Both the position numbers and the translations under genes were made by a program. Below, piece after piece: positions 1 through 7,499 of a stretch of DNA of 48,608 nucleotides. The stretch covers positions 1-48,608 of the forward strand of contig CAZIKB010000042.1 of NCBI GenBank assembly GCA_964539665.1. The letters are read 5' to 3'. Every line of letters starts with the position of its first letter. Within the stretch, counting starts at the first letter, position 1. Below the pieces are notes generated by a model. The model was not told where the DNA came from, did not search any database, and saw only the letters and a list, made by a program, of their open reading frames with translations. The DNA comes from CAZIKB01 sp964539665. Lineage in GTDB: Bacteria > Zhuqueibacterota > Zhuqueibacteria > Oceanimicrobiales > Oceanimicrobiaceae.

Positions 1-31
1 TTATAAAGATAAAAAACTCTTAACTCTGTGT

Positions 32-57
32 CCACTGAAATATAACAACTTCAGTGG
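32..57 (-). terminator. Hairpin at the distal end of the CRISPR array
   Basis: CCACTGAA at 32-39 and TTCAGTGG at 50-57 form an 8-bp stem with a 10-nt loop just beyond the last repeat in the direction of array transcription. A run of T follows on the minus strand only about 15 nt further on, so it is a weak match to an intrinsic terminator. It marks where the array appears to end, because no third repeat is found at the expected spacing. Confidence 0.3.
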
Positions 58-68
58 TGGAAAGTATT

Positions 69-164
69 ATTTCAATCCTACCTTAGTTCGATTAAAACCG
101 GCTTCCAACAGACTCCACGCCCTGCAAAATAAAAATTTCAATCCTACCTTAGTTCGATTAAAAC
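69..164 (-). CRISPR. Minimal CRISPR array: two repeats, one spacer
   Basis: Two identical 30-nt repeats lie at 69-98 and 135-164 around a 36-nt spacer (99-134). Read on the minus strand, the repeat begins GTTTTAATCG and ends GGATTGAAAT. The ATTGAAAN end is the usual 5' handle left by Cas6 in type I-B systems, so crRNA is transcribed on the minus strand, as are all the cas genes. A third repeat would fall near 3-32 and is absent. Either the array is reduced to one spacer, or it was collapsed in assembly near the window edge. Confidence 0.9.
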
Positions 165-333
165 CCGAAAAAATAGGGCTAAAAAACAGGCCTTTACAGC
201 CATATTTTTTCAAAAATTCCTGTCGACCAATAATCCTGTCAGTCCAGGCAGAGGGTCGACGACAATTTAATACTGAATATTTAAAAGTGCAATATTTTTC
301 TTGTCATGATTTTCTGGCTCTGAGCATTTTACA
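165..333 (-). promoter_or_regulatory. Putative CRISPR leader
   Basis: This AT-rich segment lies between the end of cas2 and the first repeat, where a leader belongs, and carries no ORF. It contains an inverted pair GTCGACC (222-228) / GGTCGAC (254-260), which could bend or bind protein during spacer integration. A weak minus-strand promoter-like pair is TTGCAC at 292-287 and TTAAAT at 270-265 with a 16-nt spacer. The function is inferred from position; no leader motif was recognised. Confidence 0.5.
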
Positions 334-597
334 CTATAGAAACGTATCCACTGGATTCTTTTCCTGCCCCAGGACTTCCTTTTTAAAGTAGCGCGGGTCT
401 TTAAATCTGAAAATTAAAATCGAATCATCCTTGTCCTTGATGAGGGCCTTTAATCGTATTTTTAATTCTTTCAGTTTGGCCTCCGTAATCTCGCCTTCAA
501 AAACACTGTTCTGTATCCAGGTTAAGTAACGTCTGCATGTTTTTAATGCTTTGCCAACTCTTTTCTCGCCTATGTCATACACTAAAATAACATACAT
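334..597 (-). CDS. cas2: CRISPR-associated endoribonuclease-like Cas2
   Basis: An 87-residue protein with the Cas2 ferredoxin fold signature: an N-terminal strand YVILVYDIGEKRV containing the conserved Asp, then a helix with CRRYLTWIQNSVFEGE, a pattern typical of Cas2. It would act as the dimeric core of the Cas1-Cas2 integrase during spacer acquisition. Length is normal for the family. It starts 4 nt after cas1 ends, so the two are co-transcribed. GGTGG lies upstream of the ATG as a possible ribosome site. The gene is intact. Confidence 0.95.
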   Translation of the reverse strand: MYVILVYDIGEKRVGKALKTCRRYLTWIQNSVFEGEITEAKLKELKIRLKALIKDKDDSILIFRFKDPRYFKKEVLGQEKNPVDTFL

Positions 598-601
598 ATT
601 T

Positions 602-1693
602 TTACCACCAAATTATAAAAGGCTTGTAAGTTGAATGCCCTAACAAATGCTTTATCAATTTATAGCATTCCAGGCGAATTAATCGCCGATAACTAACGTT
701 ACGTCCCAGGCCGCGATGTTTAATAGTTGTGCTTAATCTTTCATCAAAATTTTTGACGAAGATTTTTCTGCCTTCTTCACTTAGCCAGCAGACTTTGCCT
801 TTCTTGGTGAAATGTTTATCGGTTAATTGATTACGGTTGAGCAAAGTAAAGATTAATCGATCCGCCATTAGCGGTTTGAATATCTCGGCCAAATCCAGAG
901 ACAAACTGAAACGTTTGGTGCCGGGTTCGTGTAAAAAAGACACCAGTGGATTAAGTTGTGTTTTATAGATTTCTGCAAGCGCTGTGGTGTAAACCATACT
1001 GTTGGCAAAGCTAATTAATGCGTTGATCCGATTGTCAGGCGGACGACGGACACGTTTTTTAAAATCAATCGTCTGGTCAATAATCAATATCCAGGAGCGA
1101 TAGTATATTTGACGGATGTTGCCTTCGATTCCCATGAGCTCTGTAACCGTATTGGCTGTTTCGAGCTGCTGACGAAGTTTCTCAATATCAGTGAGAAAAG
1201 GAGAGCAGTCTTTATTGCGCGCATTGTAATATTGAAGATTCTTCACAATGTTACCCGATGCTCCATGCACGAATGCCCGCGCCAGGTCCAGCCGCTGCTC
1301 GGTGTTTTGTTGCTGTGTAACCTGCTTCACCAGTAATTCTCCGCTGTTTAAAAACTCGCGTGGGTAAAAAGTGCCGCTGTAAAATCCAAAGTAATTAAAA
1401 ATGTGCACAGGGATATGATGACTGCTGCAATAATTGAAAAATTTGCGATTGAAGTCGGCTTCTCCAAACACGTAAATTGCCTCGACGTCTTCGATGGGAA
1501 TCACCTTACGCTCGCTTGATTCTTCGTAATTTGCCTCAGGCTCTTTCTCTACGACCTCAGGTTCGTTTTCCAGTTCATCTTCAAAATCCGCGAAAACCTG
1601 ATCTTCGGATATTTGATTATAACGTCGAAAAAACAACGTGTTTTCTTTACGGCTTAAACGACCTGGATTAAAAATGTAATAGTTTCGTGCCAT
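602..1693 (-). CDS. cas1: CRISPR integrase Cas1 (type I-B) with an acidic insertion
   Basis: A 363-residue Cas1, the catalytic subunit of the spacer-acquisition integrase. The metal-binding residues are visible: E190 in MGIEGNIRQ, H255 in FLHEPGTKRF and D267/E270 in LDLAEIFKP, followed by the type I-B C-terminus GRNVSYRRLIRLE. The N-terminal beta domain has an extra segment at about residues 29-62, very rich in Glu and Asp. From memory, type I-B Cas1 proteins usually run directly from this hairpin to the VFGE strand. The start is set by TGGAG upstream of the ATG. REP-like palindromes flank the upstream side, but the reading frame is intact. Confidence 0.95.
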   Translation of the reverse strand: MARNYYIFNPGRLSRKENTLFFRRYNQISEDQVFADFEDELENEPEVVEKEPEANYEESSERKVIPIEDVEAIYVFGEADFNRKFFNYCSSHHIPVHIFNYFGFYSGTFYPREFLNSGELLVKQVTQQQNTEQRLDLARAFVHGASGNIVKNLQYYNARNKDCSPFLTDIEKLRQQLETANTVTELMGIEGNIRQIYYRSWILIIDQTIDFKKRVRRPPDNRINALISFANSMVYTTALAEIYKTQLNPLVSFLHEPGTKRFSLSLDLAEIFKPLMADRLIFTLLNRNQLTDKHFTKKGKVCWLSEEGRKIFVKNFDERLSTTIKHRGLGRNVSYRRLIRLECYKLIKHLLGHSTYKPFIIWW

Positions 1694-1721
1694 AGTTTTC
1701 TCCAGTTTTCGATGGCGTTTA

Positions 1722-1758
1722 TCAGAAGCCGACCTTTTTTAAAAAGGTCGGCTTCTGA
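1722..1758. repeat. REP-like palindrome between cas4 and cas1
   Basis: A near-perfect palindrome: TCAGAAGCCGACCTTTTT is followed by its reverse complement, ending GGTCGGCTTCTGA. It is one copy of the family spread through this cas locus and lies in the gap between cas4 and cas1. It could form a strong hairpin in the cas operon mRNA. Confidence 0.85.
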
Positions 1759-1784
1759 CCTGCCCCGGTTTCTGCAATTCTCAG

Positions 1785-2308
1785 TCAACACCAACACAGC
1801 TCACGGTACGAGCAGTGCCGGCAAAAGCTGATTTTTTTCGCAATAGGCGGTTTGGGCTGGTTTATGACTTCGGTGATCGCCGCTATCTTTTTCAAAATCT
1901 GCCGTTCATCGTCCTCCGAAAGCGTGACCTCCACGCGCTTGCGCTGTTTCGGGAATTCCAACACGCCGTTGAGTTTCCCAAAGCCGCTTTCTTTGAGCAC
2001 CCAGAGATAGTACTTGAGCTGCCATATGTGGGCTTCCTCAGCGATGTCGCTCTTTTTGATTTCATGAATGTAACCATCGGGTGTGATGCGGTCGAGTTTA
2101 TAGAATGCAGAAGGTGACCTTCTCCAAGAAGGTTACCTTCTGAGACCACCCCGATGACTGGTATTTTCTTGCTGTCGCGGGTGTAGTGTTCCTCATGCGT
2201 CAACTTGCCCAGCGCCACCAGGTCAGACTCCTGCTCCATCTGGATGTTATGAGCGAAGTACCAGAGTTTGGTATGGCACACAAAATAATAGTTAACATGT
2301 GTGCCCAT
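1785..2308 (-). pseudogene. cas4: cas4, disrupted by a REP-like insertion and frameshift
   Basis: The N-terminal half starts at ATG 2308 (GTHVNYYFVCHTKLWYFA, a typical Cas4 opening with the first cluster Cys) and runs to KKIPVIG. It then enters a palindrome at 2108-2143 and leaves in the wrong frame. The correct downstream frame resumes as FYKLDRITPDGYIHEIKKSD, the RecB-like nuclease core, and continues through EAHIWQLKYYLWVL to the C-terminal cysteines FCRHCSYRELC. Removing roughly 35 nt of palindrome restores a single family-length protein. A longer reading from 2380 is also open, but its first residues are encoded by another palindrome. Cas4 normally trims prespacers and checks the PAM; as read here it cannot be made whole without frameshifting. 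Confidence 0.85.
2108..2143. repeat. REP-like palindrome inserted inside cas4
   Basis: CAGAAGGTGACCTTCT and AGAAGGTTACCTTCTG are arms of one REP-like unit with a short CCA-type loop. It sits exactly where the Cas4 frame breaks. The arms differ from other copies but keep pairing (GGTGACC with GGTTACC). Confidence 0.9.
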
Positions 2309-2316
2309 GATATTTT

Positions 2317-2347
2317 GAAGCCGACCTTTTTCATAAAGGTCGGCTTC
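2317..2347. repeat. REP-like palindrome at the 5' end of cas4
   Basis: GAAGCCGACCTTT and AAAGGTCGGCTTC form a hairpin immediately upstream of the cas4 ATG at 2308. It lies where the cas4 ribosome-binding site or first codons would be, so it may also have damaged initiation. Confidence 0.85.
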
Positions 2348-2415
2348 TTGTGCTTGTGAGTTCTTGAAATTCATTTCCATAGATATTAATTTAAAGTTTA
2401 AAGAAGCATGACGTC

Positions 2416-2590
2416 CAGAAGCTGACCTTTTGGTAAAAGGTTAGCTTCTTATTGCAATGGAATAAACGTCTGCCTTCATCAAAAAGGTCAGCGTTCTGAT
2501 GAAGCCGGCCTTCTTAAAAAAGGTTGGTTTCTAATCAAACCAGCAGTTCATCAAAATTTAAAAGGTAACCTTCTTGGAGAAGGTCAGCTT
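2416..2590. repeat. REP-like palindromes downstream of the RAYT gene
   Basis: Three units lie between the RAYT gene and cas4. One at 2416-2451 pairs AGAAGCTGACCTTTT with AAAAGGTTAGCTTCT. One at 2501-2532 pairs GAAGCCGGCCTTCTT with the AAGGTTGGTTTCT arm, and a related half-site lies at about 2472-2500. One at 2561-2590 reaches the RAYT stop codon. No other coding potential was seen in 2381-2589. Confidence 0.75.
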
Positions 2591-3150
2591 TATTCCAATA
2601 TATATTTTTCAATATTCGACGCCTCTTTATATTCCATCACAAATTCCTGATAGTCATCGACTCCATCAAACTCTGATAAAACAACCTGACTTTGTGGCAG
2701 CGACCCATTTCGGATACCAAGATAATCACGATAACTGGAAAATTCCCATTCTTCTGGTAGGCGCACTAATCCTGCCAGCGCTGGATTCTGATGAATGTAG
2801 CGAGACAGATGCACCAGGTACTCTGTTTTGTCTATTAGAATGTTTTTAAAGGGTCCCTGAAAAAGATGACCGACACGATTATAGCGTTTATTTATCGCCT
2901 TGGCATAGGATGTCTGCAGTGACAGCATCAAATTTGTTATGTTAGCTTCGGCGCTTTCTTGCAGCATCAGGTGAAAATGGTTCGGCATCAGACAATAGCC
3001 GACCACCAGCGCGCCCCATTTTTCAACGCCCTGTTTGAGCCGGCGAAGAAAGAACAGATAATTCTCCCGTTCAAAGAAAATGTCTTTTTTCTCGTTGCCC
3101 CGATTATAAACGTGGTAAAACTTACCTGGCTCAAAAGGTGTTTTCCGCAT
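2590..3150 (-). CDS. REP-associated tyrosine transposase (RAYT, Y1_Tnp family)
   Basis: A 186-residue single-strand transposase of the HUH/Y1 family. The N-terminal FYHVYNRGNEKKDIFF strand, the metal-binding HUH motif PNHFHLML (H58, H60) and the catalytic-tyrosine region HLSRYIHQNP (Y118) are all present, followed by the usual WEFSSYRDYLG. Such enzymes nick and join REP/BIME hairpins. The gene lies between cas3 and cas4 and is flanked on both sides by palindromes of one family, as expected for a REPtron. It is full length and shows no damage, so it may be the active source of the REP copies here. Confidence 0.92.
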   Translation of the reverse strand: MRKTPFEPGKFYHVYNRGNEKKDIFFERENYLFFLRRLKQGVEKWGALVVGYCLMPNHFHLMLQESAEANITNLMLSLQTSYAKAINKRYNRVGHLFQGPFKNILIDKTEYLVHLSRYIHQNPALAGLVRLPEEWEFSSYRDYLGIRNGSLPQSQVVLSEFDGVDDYQEFVMEYKEASNIEKYILE

Positions 3151-3176
3151 TTTGTTCCTTTCCGAAACTGATTATT

Positions 3177-3369
3177 AGAAGCTGACCTTCTTCAAGAAGG
3201 TTAGCTTCTTTCCTGGCTCTTGAAGTTGACCCAGAAGGCTTTCGGGGTTAACTTCTTTGCTCATATTTTCAACCCACCTATTCCAGACGCTGATCCGGAA
3301 TGCCATTCGGGATTAGCGCTTGGTTGGTCATTTCAGAAGCCGACCTTTTCAAAAAAGGTCGGCTTCTGA
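3177..3369. repeat. Cluster of four REP-like palindromes between cas3 and the RAYT gene
   Basis: The units are at 3177-3210 (GCTGACC/GGTTAGC arms), 3222-3255 (GTTGACC/GGTTAAC), 3284-3320 (GCTGATCC/GGGATTAGC) and 3334-3369 (GCCGACC/GGTCGGC). Stem bases change in pairs between copies so that pairing is kept. This suggests the hairpin itself is what is recognised or preserved. Confidence 0.85.
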
Positions 3370-3407
3370 GGGTTATCTACGTTCAGATTTGTAAGAAAAC
3401 ATGGGTT

Positions 3408-5786
3408 TCAAATTAATTGATTTTCGACGTTCAAGCGAATTCCAGTTTCTTCATTATAATATTCGTTGGATATTTTAGATATGCCACAACACTCATCAGA
3501 AGTAGGTGGTTTATTGTCATGTTTGCGAAGTCTGATTTGAACAATTTGCCCTGACATTCTACTTAATTGATTTTGTATTTTTAAGCGAGCCAATCTTCTA
3601 CGCTCATAGTCTTGTATGTCAATCATTCTTAATTCTTGATAATTACTTTCAAGTGTGTCAAAAGCATGGTCTTCGCCACTTTCAGGTATGTAATATCGAT
3701 ATTCTTCTCCAAACTCCTTCTCGTCAATTAGTTTGAATTTGCCGATTTCTCTAAAAGCTGCCTGCTTCATTTGCTCGACAAAATCGATTTCGCCGTTCCG
3801 GAATCGATTACTTTCATGGAGTCCAAAAACTGTCTCTGTTTGAATTTTATTGAAGAAGCCTTTTTGTAAGGTTAACAATTCAGGTTCTTGAAACACTCTA
3901 CCCGTAAGTTGTTCTTTGGCATAACTCAAGAACCGAGAATCCTTGCCACGGTAAATCATTGCGGACCGACTTCGGTCGCTTTTTTGCAAATCAAATGGAG
4001 CCATTCTACCGCAAGTTTTGCGCTTGCCGTTCCGATCGCACCGCCCTGCTGATTGGACGATGCTGGGAATGGGACTCATGTCGCGGTAAACAGTTGGGAA
4101 ATCGATATCGACTCCCGCCTCAATTAGCTGTGTAGAAATAAGAACAATTTGTTGACCTTTTTCTAAGAAATCTTTGCAGGTGACAATCTTATTAAGTCTG
4201 TCATTTGGAGTAAAATGTGTATTTAGTAGTACAATCTTTGCTTTTGATTTCCTATCTGAAAGAATGGCATACAAATCCTTGGTGTCTTGAATGGTGTTTA
4301 GAATCACCAATACGGATTCCTTTTCATTGGAAAGGAGCTCTGCGAGCTCATGAATCTCGATTGGTCCCGCTATACGTTCCAAGTTATATCGATTGAATAG
4401 AGAGTTTTTAAAATACTCTAGAGACAAAAGTTCTGGGGGACAAAAATAGCCATTAAACAAAGATTTTAGATCATGTTTATTATTTTCAGGTAAGTCGAAA
4501 TTAGGCATCGTTGCAGTAGAAATGATTGCATAAGAGTTAAACTTTCTGCAAAAGGCATCAAGCAAGGCTATGAAGAAACAATAAAGTCGAGGAGGCAGCG
4601 CTTGAATTTCATCGATCAGGAATATGGAATTCGCAAAGTTGGGCAGCTTCAGCAATGTTGCATTTTTATTGCTGACCAATGTTTCAAACAGCCTGACAAA
4701 TGTTGTAATTACAAATGGATAGTCGTATGTATCTTCAGCAAATTGTTCTGCCAAAACTTTATTTATTGCATCTGGATTTTCATCCAATTCGCTTTGAGAT
4801 TCTTCAAAATTACTATTATCAGCTTTTGAATCAATTCGTCTGATATGCTCTGTTAGGCCAGAAAAAACTTCGTTACAAATTTCTTCTACTTGTTCTGTGA
4901 TAGAAAGAAAAGGCAGGGCATAAATAATTCTCATATTCGTTTGATGCTTCAATATTTCACCTGCGAGAGTAAGCAACATCATTGTTTTTCCAGAACCAGT
5001 TGGAGCCGTTAAGGAAAACAGGCGTGTTCTGTTTTCCAATTCTGAATTAAGATTATTAACTGCTTTCACGCGCATCTTTGTTCTCAGCTTATTGAGAGCG
5101 GTTTTGTTTGAAAAACCGTTAAGATAGGTTTTGAGTTTATTGTTGTAGCTCCCACAGAACAATTCGATTTCTTCAGTATTTTGTGAAAAACCGCTCGCAT
5201 CTATTTTATCTGCTGCGATCAAACATGCAAAAGAGAATTGCGTTTCAAGAAAAAATTCTATTGGTTTTGATATTTTCTTTGAAAGACTAATTGTTTGTTC
5301 CTCAATCAGTTTCTCTTTGTATGGTTGATTTACAGAAAAATGTTTGTGCGGCTGCAAATATTGAAGACACTCAGAAACAGGTAATTCACAATTTTGCTTC
5401 AAATGATTAAGAAGCTTGTTTGTTTCATTGCAGTTGAATATTACTGGAAAATCAGGTAAATCTCCATGGTGGTGTGCAATTATTGCTAACACACTTGCAA
5501 ACAACTCCCTTTTCTTTTCTAATAATTCGAAAACGTACGATTGATTTTCGATACAATAGCAAAGGCAAGAAAAAGCTGAAAGATAAGCATGGTTTGAATA
5601 ACCCTTGACATTTTCTCTATCAAGCTTCTTCTGGAAATTGGGATTCAGCTTGCCAACGTCGTGGAATATGGCGGCTATCTCAGCAACTTTTGAATCAGTT
5701 CGCTGTCGAACTCCTTCTATAACTCCACGAGTGTGCTTCAAAAGAGTTTTGTCTGGATGAGATCGATACTGGTTTATATCAAGCAC
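3408..5786 (-). CDS. cas3: CRISPR-associated nuclease-helicase Cas3 (HD + SF2)
   Basis: A 792-residue fusion of HD nuclease and SF2 helicase that would unwind and degrade target DNA after Cascade binding. The N-terminal HD domain shows AAIFHDVGKLNPNFQ (H42, D43) and a second His cluster IIAHHHGDLP. The helicase has Walker A TAPTGSGKT, the DEAH-like box LIDEIQALPP, motif III STATMP, and motif VI QSAGRCDRNGKR. All motifs look complete and length is normal for type I-B Cas3. Its start overlaps the end of cas5 by 13 nt, so translation is probably coupled. The downstream side carries the REP cluster and the RAYT gene. Confidence 0.95.
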   Translation of the reverse strand: MLDINQYRSHPDKTLLKHTRGVIEGVRQRTDSKVAEIAAIFHDVGKLNPNFQKKLDRENVKGYSNHAYLSAFSCLCYCIENQSYVFELLEKKRELFASVLAIIAHHHGDLPDFPVIFNCNETNKLLNHLKQNCELPVSECLQYLQPHKHFSVNQPYKEKLIEEQTISLSKKISKPIEFFLETQFSFACLIAADKIDASGFSQNTEEIELFCGSYNNKLKTYLNGFSNKTALNKLRTKMRVKAVNNLNSELENRTRLFSLTAPTGSGKTMMLLTLAGEILKHQTNMRIIYALPFLSITEQVEEICNEVFSGLTEHIRRIDSKADNSNFEESQSELDENPDAINKVLAEQFAEDTYDYPFVITTFVRLFETLVSNKNATLLKLPNFANSIFLIDEIQALPPRLYCFFIALLDAFCRKFNSYAIISTATMPNFDLPENNKHDLKSLFNGYFCPPELLSLEYFKNSLFNRYNLERIAGPIEIHELAELLSNEKESVLVILNTIQDTKDLYAILSDRKSKAKIVLLNTHFTPNDRLNKIVTCKDFLEKGQQIVLISTQLIEAGVDIDFPTVYRDMSPIPSIVQSAGRCDRNGKRKTCGRMAPFDLQKSDRSRSAMIYRGKDSRFLSYAKEQLTGRVFQEPELLTLQKGFFNKIQTETVFGLHESNRFRNGEIDFVEQMKQAAFREIGKFKLIDEKEFGEEYRYYIPESGEDHAFDTLESNYQELRMIDIQDYERRRLARLKIQNQLSRMSGQIVQIRLRKHDNKPPTSDECCGISKISNEYYNEETGIRLNVENQLI

Positions 5787-6472
5787 CAGCGCTCTCCATT
5801 GTCATATTCATAATAATCACCGGTTACACGAATTTCTTGATTCTCAGAAGGGTAAATTACCTCCAAGTATTTATCAGGAAGATTCCAGAAGTTGTCGTTC
5901 TGAAAAGTTGGTATTTTATCAAGCCCTACTCGAAACTTTGGGCTCCCTTGAAGATCTATTGAGTGTTTCCGTGTAACAAAACACTTTGCATCAAACGAAC
6001 CAGATTGTTTTTGTGAAAACCGACCTTCCGAAATCAAATACAAGTCAGCTGGGCAATTGTGTAAGCCCAATATCGGTGTGAAATGAGCATGCTTGGATTT
6101 TACTGATTCCAAGAACTGGTGGAATAAGTTTTCAGACCGTTCACTCTTTAAGGCTAATGAGACTGTATACTTGGGATTCTTGAGCAGTTCAAGATTCTTG
6201 GGTGCCTTCTCAAGCAAGTTAACGGCTTTACGCATGGTAAATCCCCAGGACTCTTTCCTAACAGGTTGTAGAATTTGCACACCATAAGACAGGTCCTCGC
6301 AAAGTATCGGAAATAATGGACGCATTCCCTCTCGCTCAATTCCAAGGACAGCTCCTATCAAGCCAACAAATGCTGTCTTTGTAATGAAATCGTGAGTGAG
6401 AGGATTGTTGTTCGTCTCAGGCTTCTTGAAGTGTGCCCAATTTCCTGCAACGATTAATTGAAATGCTTTCAT
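5774..6472 (-). CDS. cas5: Cascade subunit Cas5 (type I-B)
   Basis: A 232-residue RAMP-fold protein that would cap the 5' handle of the crRNA in Cascade. The N-terminus KAFQLIVAGNWAHFKKPET followed by LTHDFITKTAFVGLIGAVLG is characteristic of type I-B Cas5, with the conserved helix that follows the first strand. The gene lies between cas7 and cas3, starts 8 nt after cas7 ends, and overlaps cas3. It is intact. Confidence 0.92.
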   Translation of the reverse strand: MKAFQLIVAGNWAHFKKPETNNNPLTHDFITKTAFVGLIGAVLGIEREGMRPLFPILCEDLSYGVQILQPVRKESWGFTMRKAVNLLEKAPKNLELLKNPKYTVSLALKSERSENLFHQFLESVKSKHAHFTPILGLHNCPADLYLISEGRFSQKQSGSFDAKCFVTRKHSIDLQGSPKFRVGLDKIPTFQNDNFWNLPDKYLEVIYPSENQEIRVTGDYYEYDNGERWCLI

Positions 6473-6480
6473 TTCTTTTC

Positions 6481-7454
6481 TCAGCTATTTGTTGAATTGT
6501 TAAACTTTAATTTGATTAATTTGCTATCGAGAGCTTCTTTTTTAAGAGACTTCTCGATACTTTCAATTTCAGAGTAGTAACGAACTTTAGCGACAGCATT
6601 TGAATTCACCGCTTCAATCAATTTGTCAAAATTCAATTCAACATCATCGATGCTTCGAATCTGTTCACCTCGCAGATCGTTCTTCGGTGTCATTTTGATC
6701 AACCTATCCAGGCCATAGATTTTGTTTGTCGGATCCGAGTAAATGATCTGCAATAAAAGCAGTGAGTTTTGGTTCGACTTGCTGCGTGTATTTATATTGT
6801 TGATACTTTCCCACAAGGCCTTGAACATCAAATATGTATCGTTATCGGTCAAGCCAGTGAGTTTAGCGGAGTAAGGATTAATCCAACCATGAATTTGATT
6901 GAGGGAGTAAGGAACAACTGTAGTTGTACCACAATAGCGCCTTGTGTTTTCTTGTCCTCAGAAACAAAATGGGAAGTGTTTTGATGCATTCTTAAATCAA
7001 TTTCGTTTAAAGACGGATTTAACAAAGCATATTGAACTGCTCCTGTCAAATTACAGTGCGAATTTTTCAATCTCACCTTATCAATGGTTGCTTCAGAATC
7101 TTTCAATGTGGAAATTCCACCAAAAAGTCTGACATCAATGCAGTTCTTAAGAATTTCTTTAATATCATCGATCTTTTTTTCAAAAGTGTTTTTATATAAA
7201 TGCAGAATCATTCCTTTTGAGCTAGTTTTCCCAGCCCCTGTTTTATCAGAGACATATATTGTATGTCCATTTTCCTCTAAATAATCTCGAATGTATCTCT
7301 TAATTCTAACATCACTCACTAATATCTTTTTGGTTTCCTCATCATATCGTTGTTCCCCAGTGAATGGATCGCCGTTAGGTATTGTGTAGGTACTTTCGTA
7401 TAGGTATAAAATCTCCGACTTTTCTTTGATAATTTGATTGTTTATTGCTTCCAT
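6481..7454 (-). pseudogene. cas7: cas7 (Csh2-like backbone subunit) split by a frameshift
   Basis: The first part (7454 to about 6930) has the Csh2/Cas7 signature SEILYLYESTYTIPNGDP, VSDVRIKRYIRDYL, RLFGGISTLKDS and SHFVSEDKKTQGAI, then reads into an unrelated tail ending at 6849. The expected continuation TVVPYSLNQIHGWINPYSAK lies in another frame and runs on to TGLTDNDTYLMFKALW and a second ORF ending at 6481. The break is at about 6926-6936. There GCTATTGTGGTACAACTACA appears to carry two extra bases (TG or GT) relative to a reading of AIGTTTVVP. Joined, the product is a normal-length Cas7, which coats the crRNA spacer in multiple copies. This is a real mutation, a sequencing error or, less likely, recoding. 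Confidence 0.85.
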
Positions 7455-7499
7455 TGTAAACTCCTTTCAATAGATTGTTTTGATTCATGGATTCATTAT

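Noticed and set aside
1892..2380. A 162-residue protein as an independent gene
   Set aside because: Its first residues are encoded by a REP-like palindrome and its last 60 or so are out of frame for Cas4, so it is the frameshifted reading of cas4.
6849..7454. A 201-residue stand-alone Cas7
   Set aside because: Its last 25 residues are out of frame; the family sequence continues in the next frame up to 6481.
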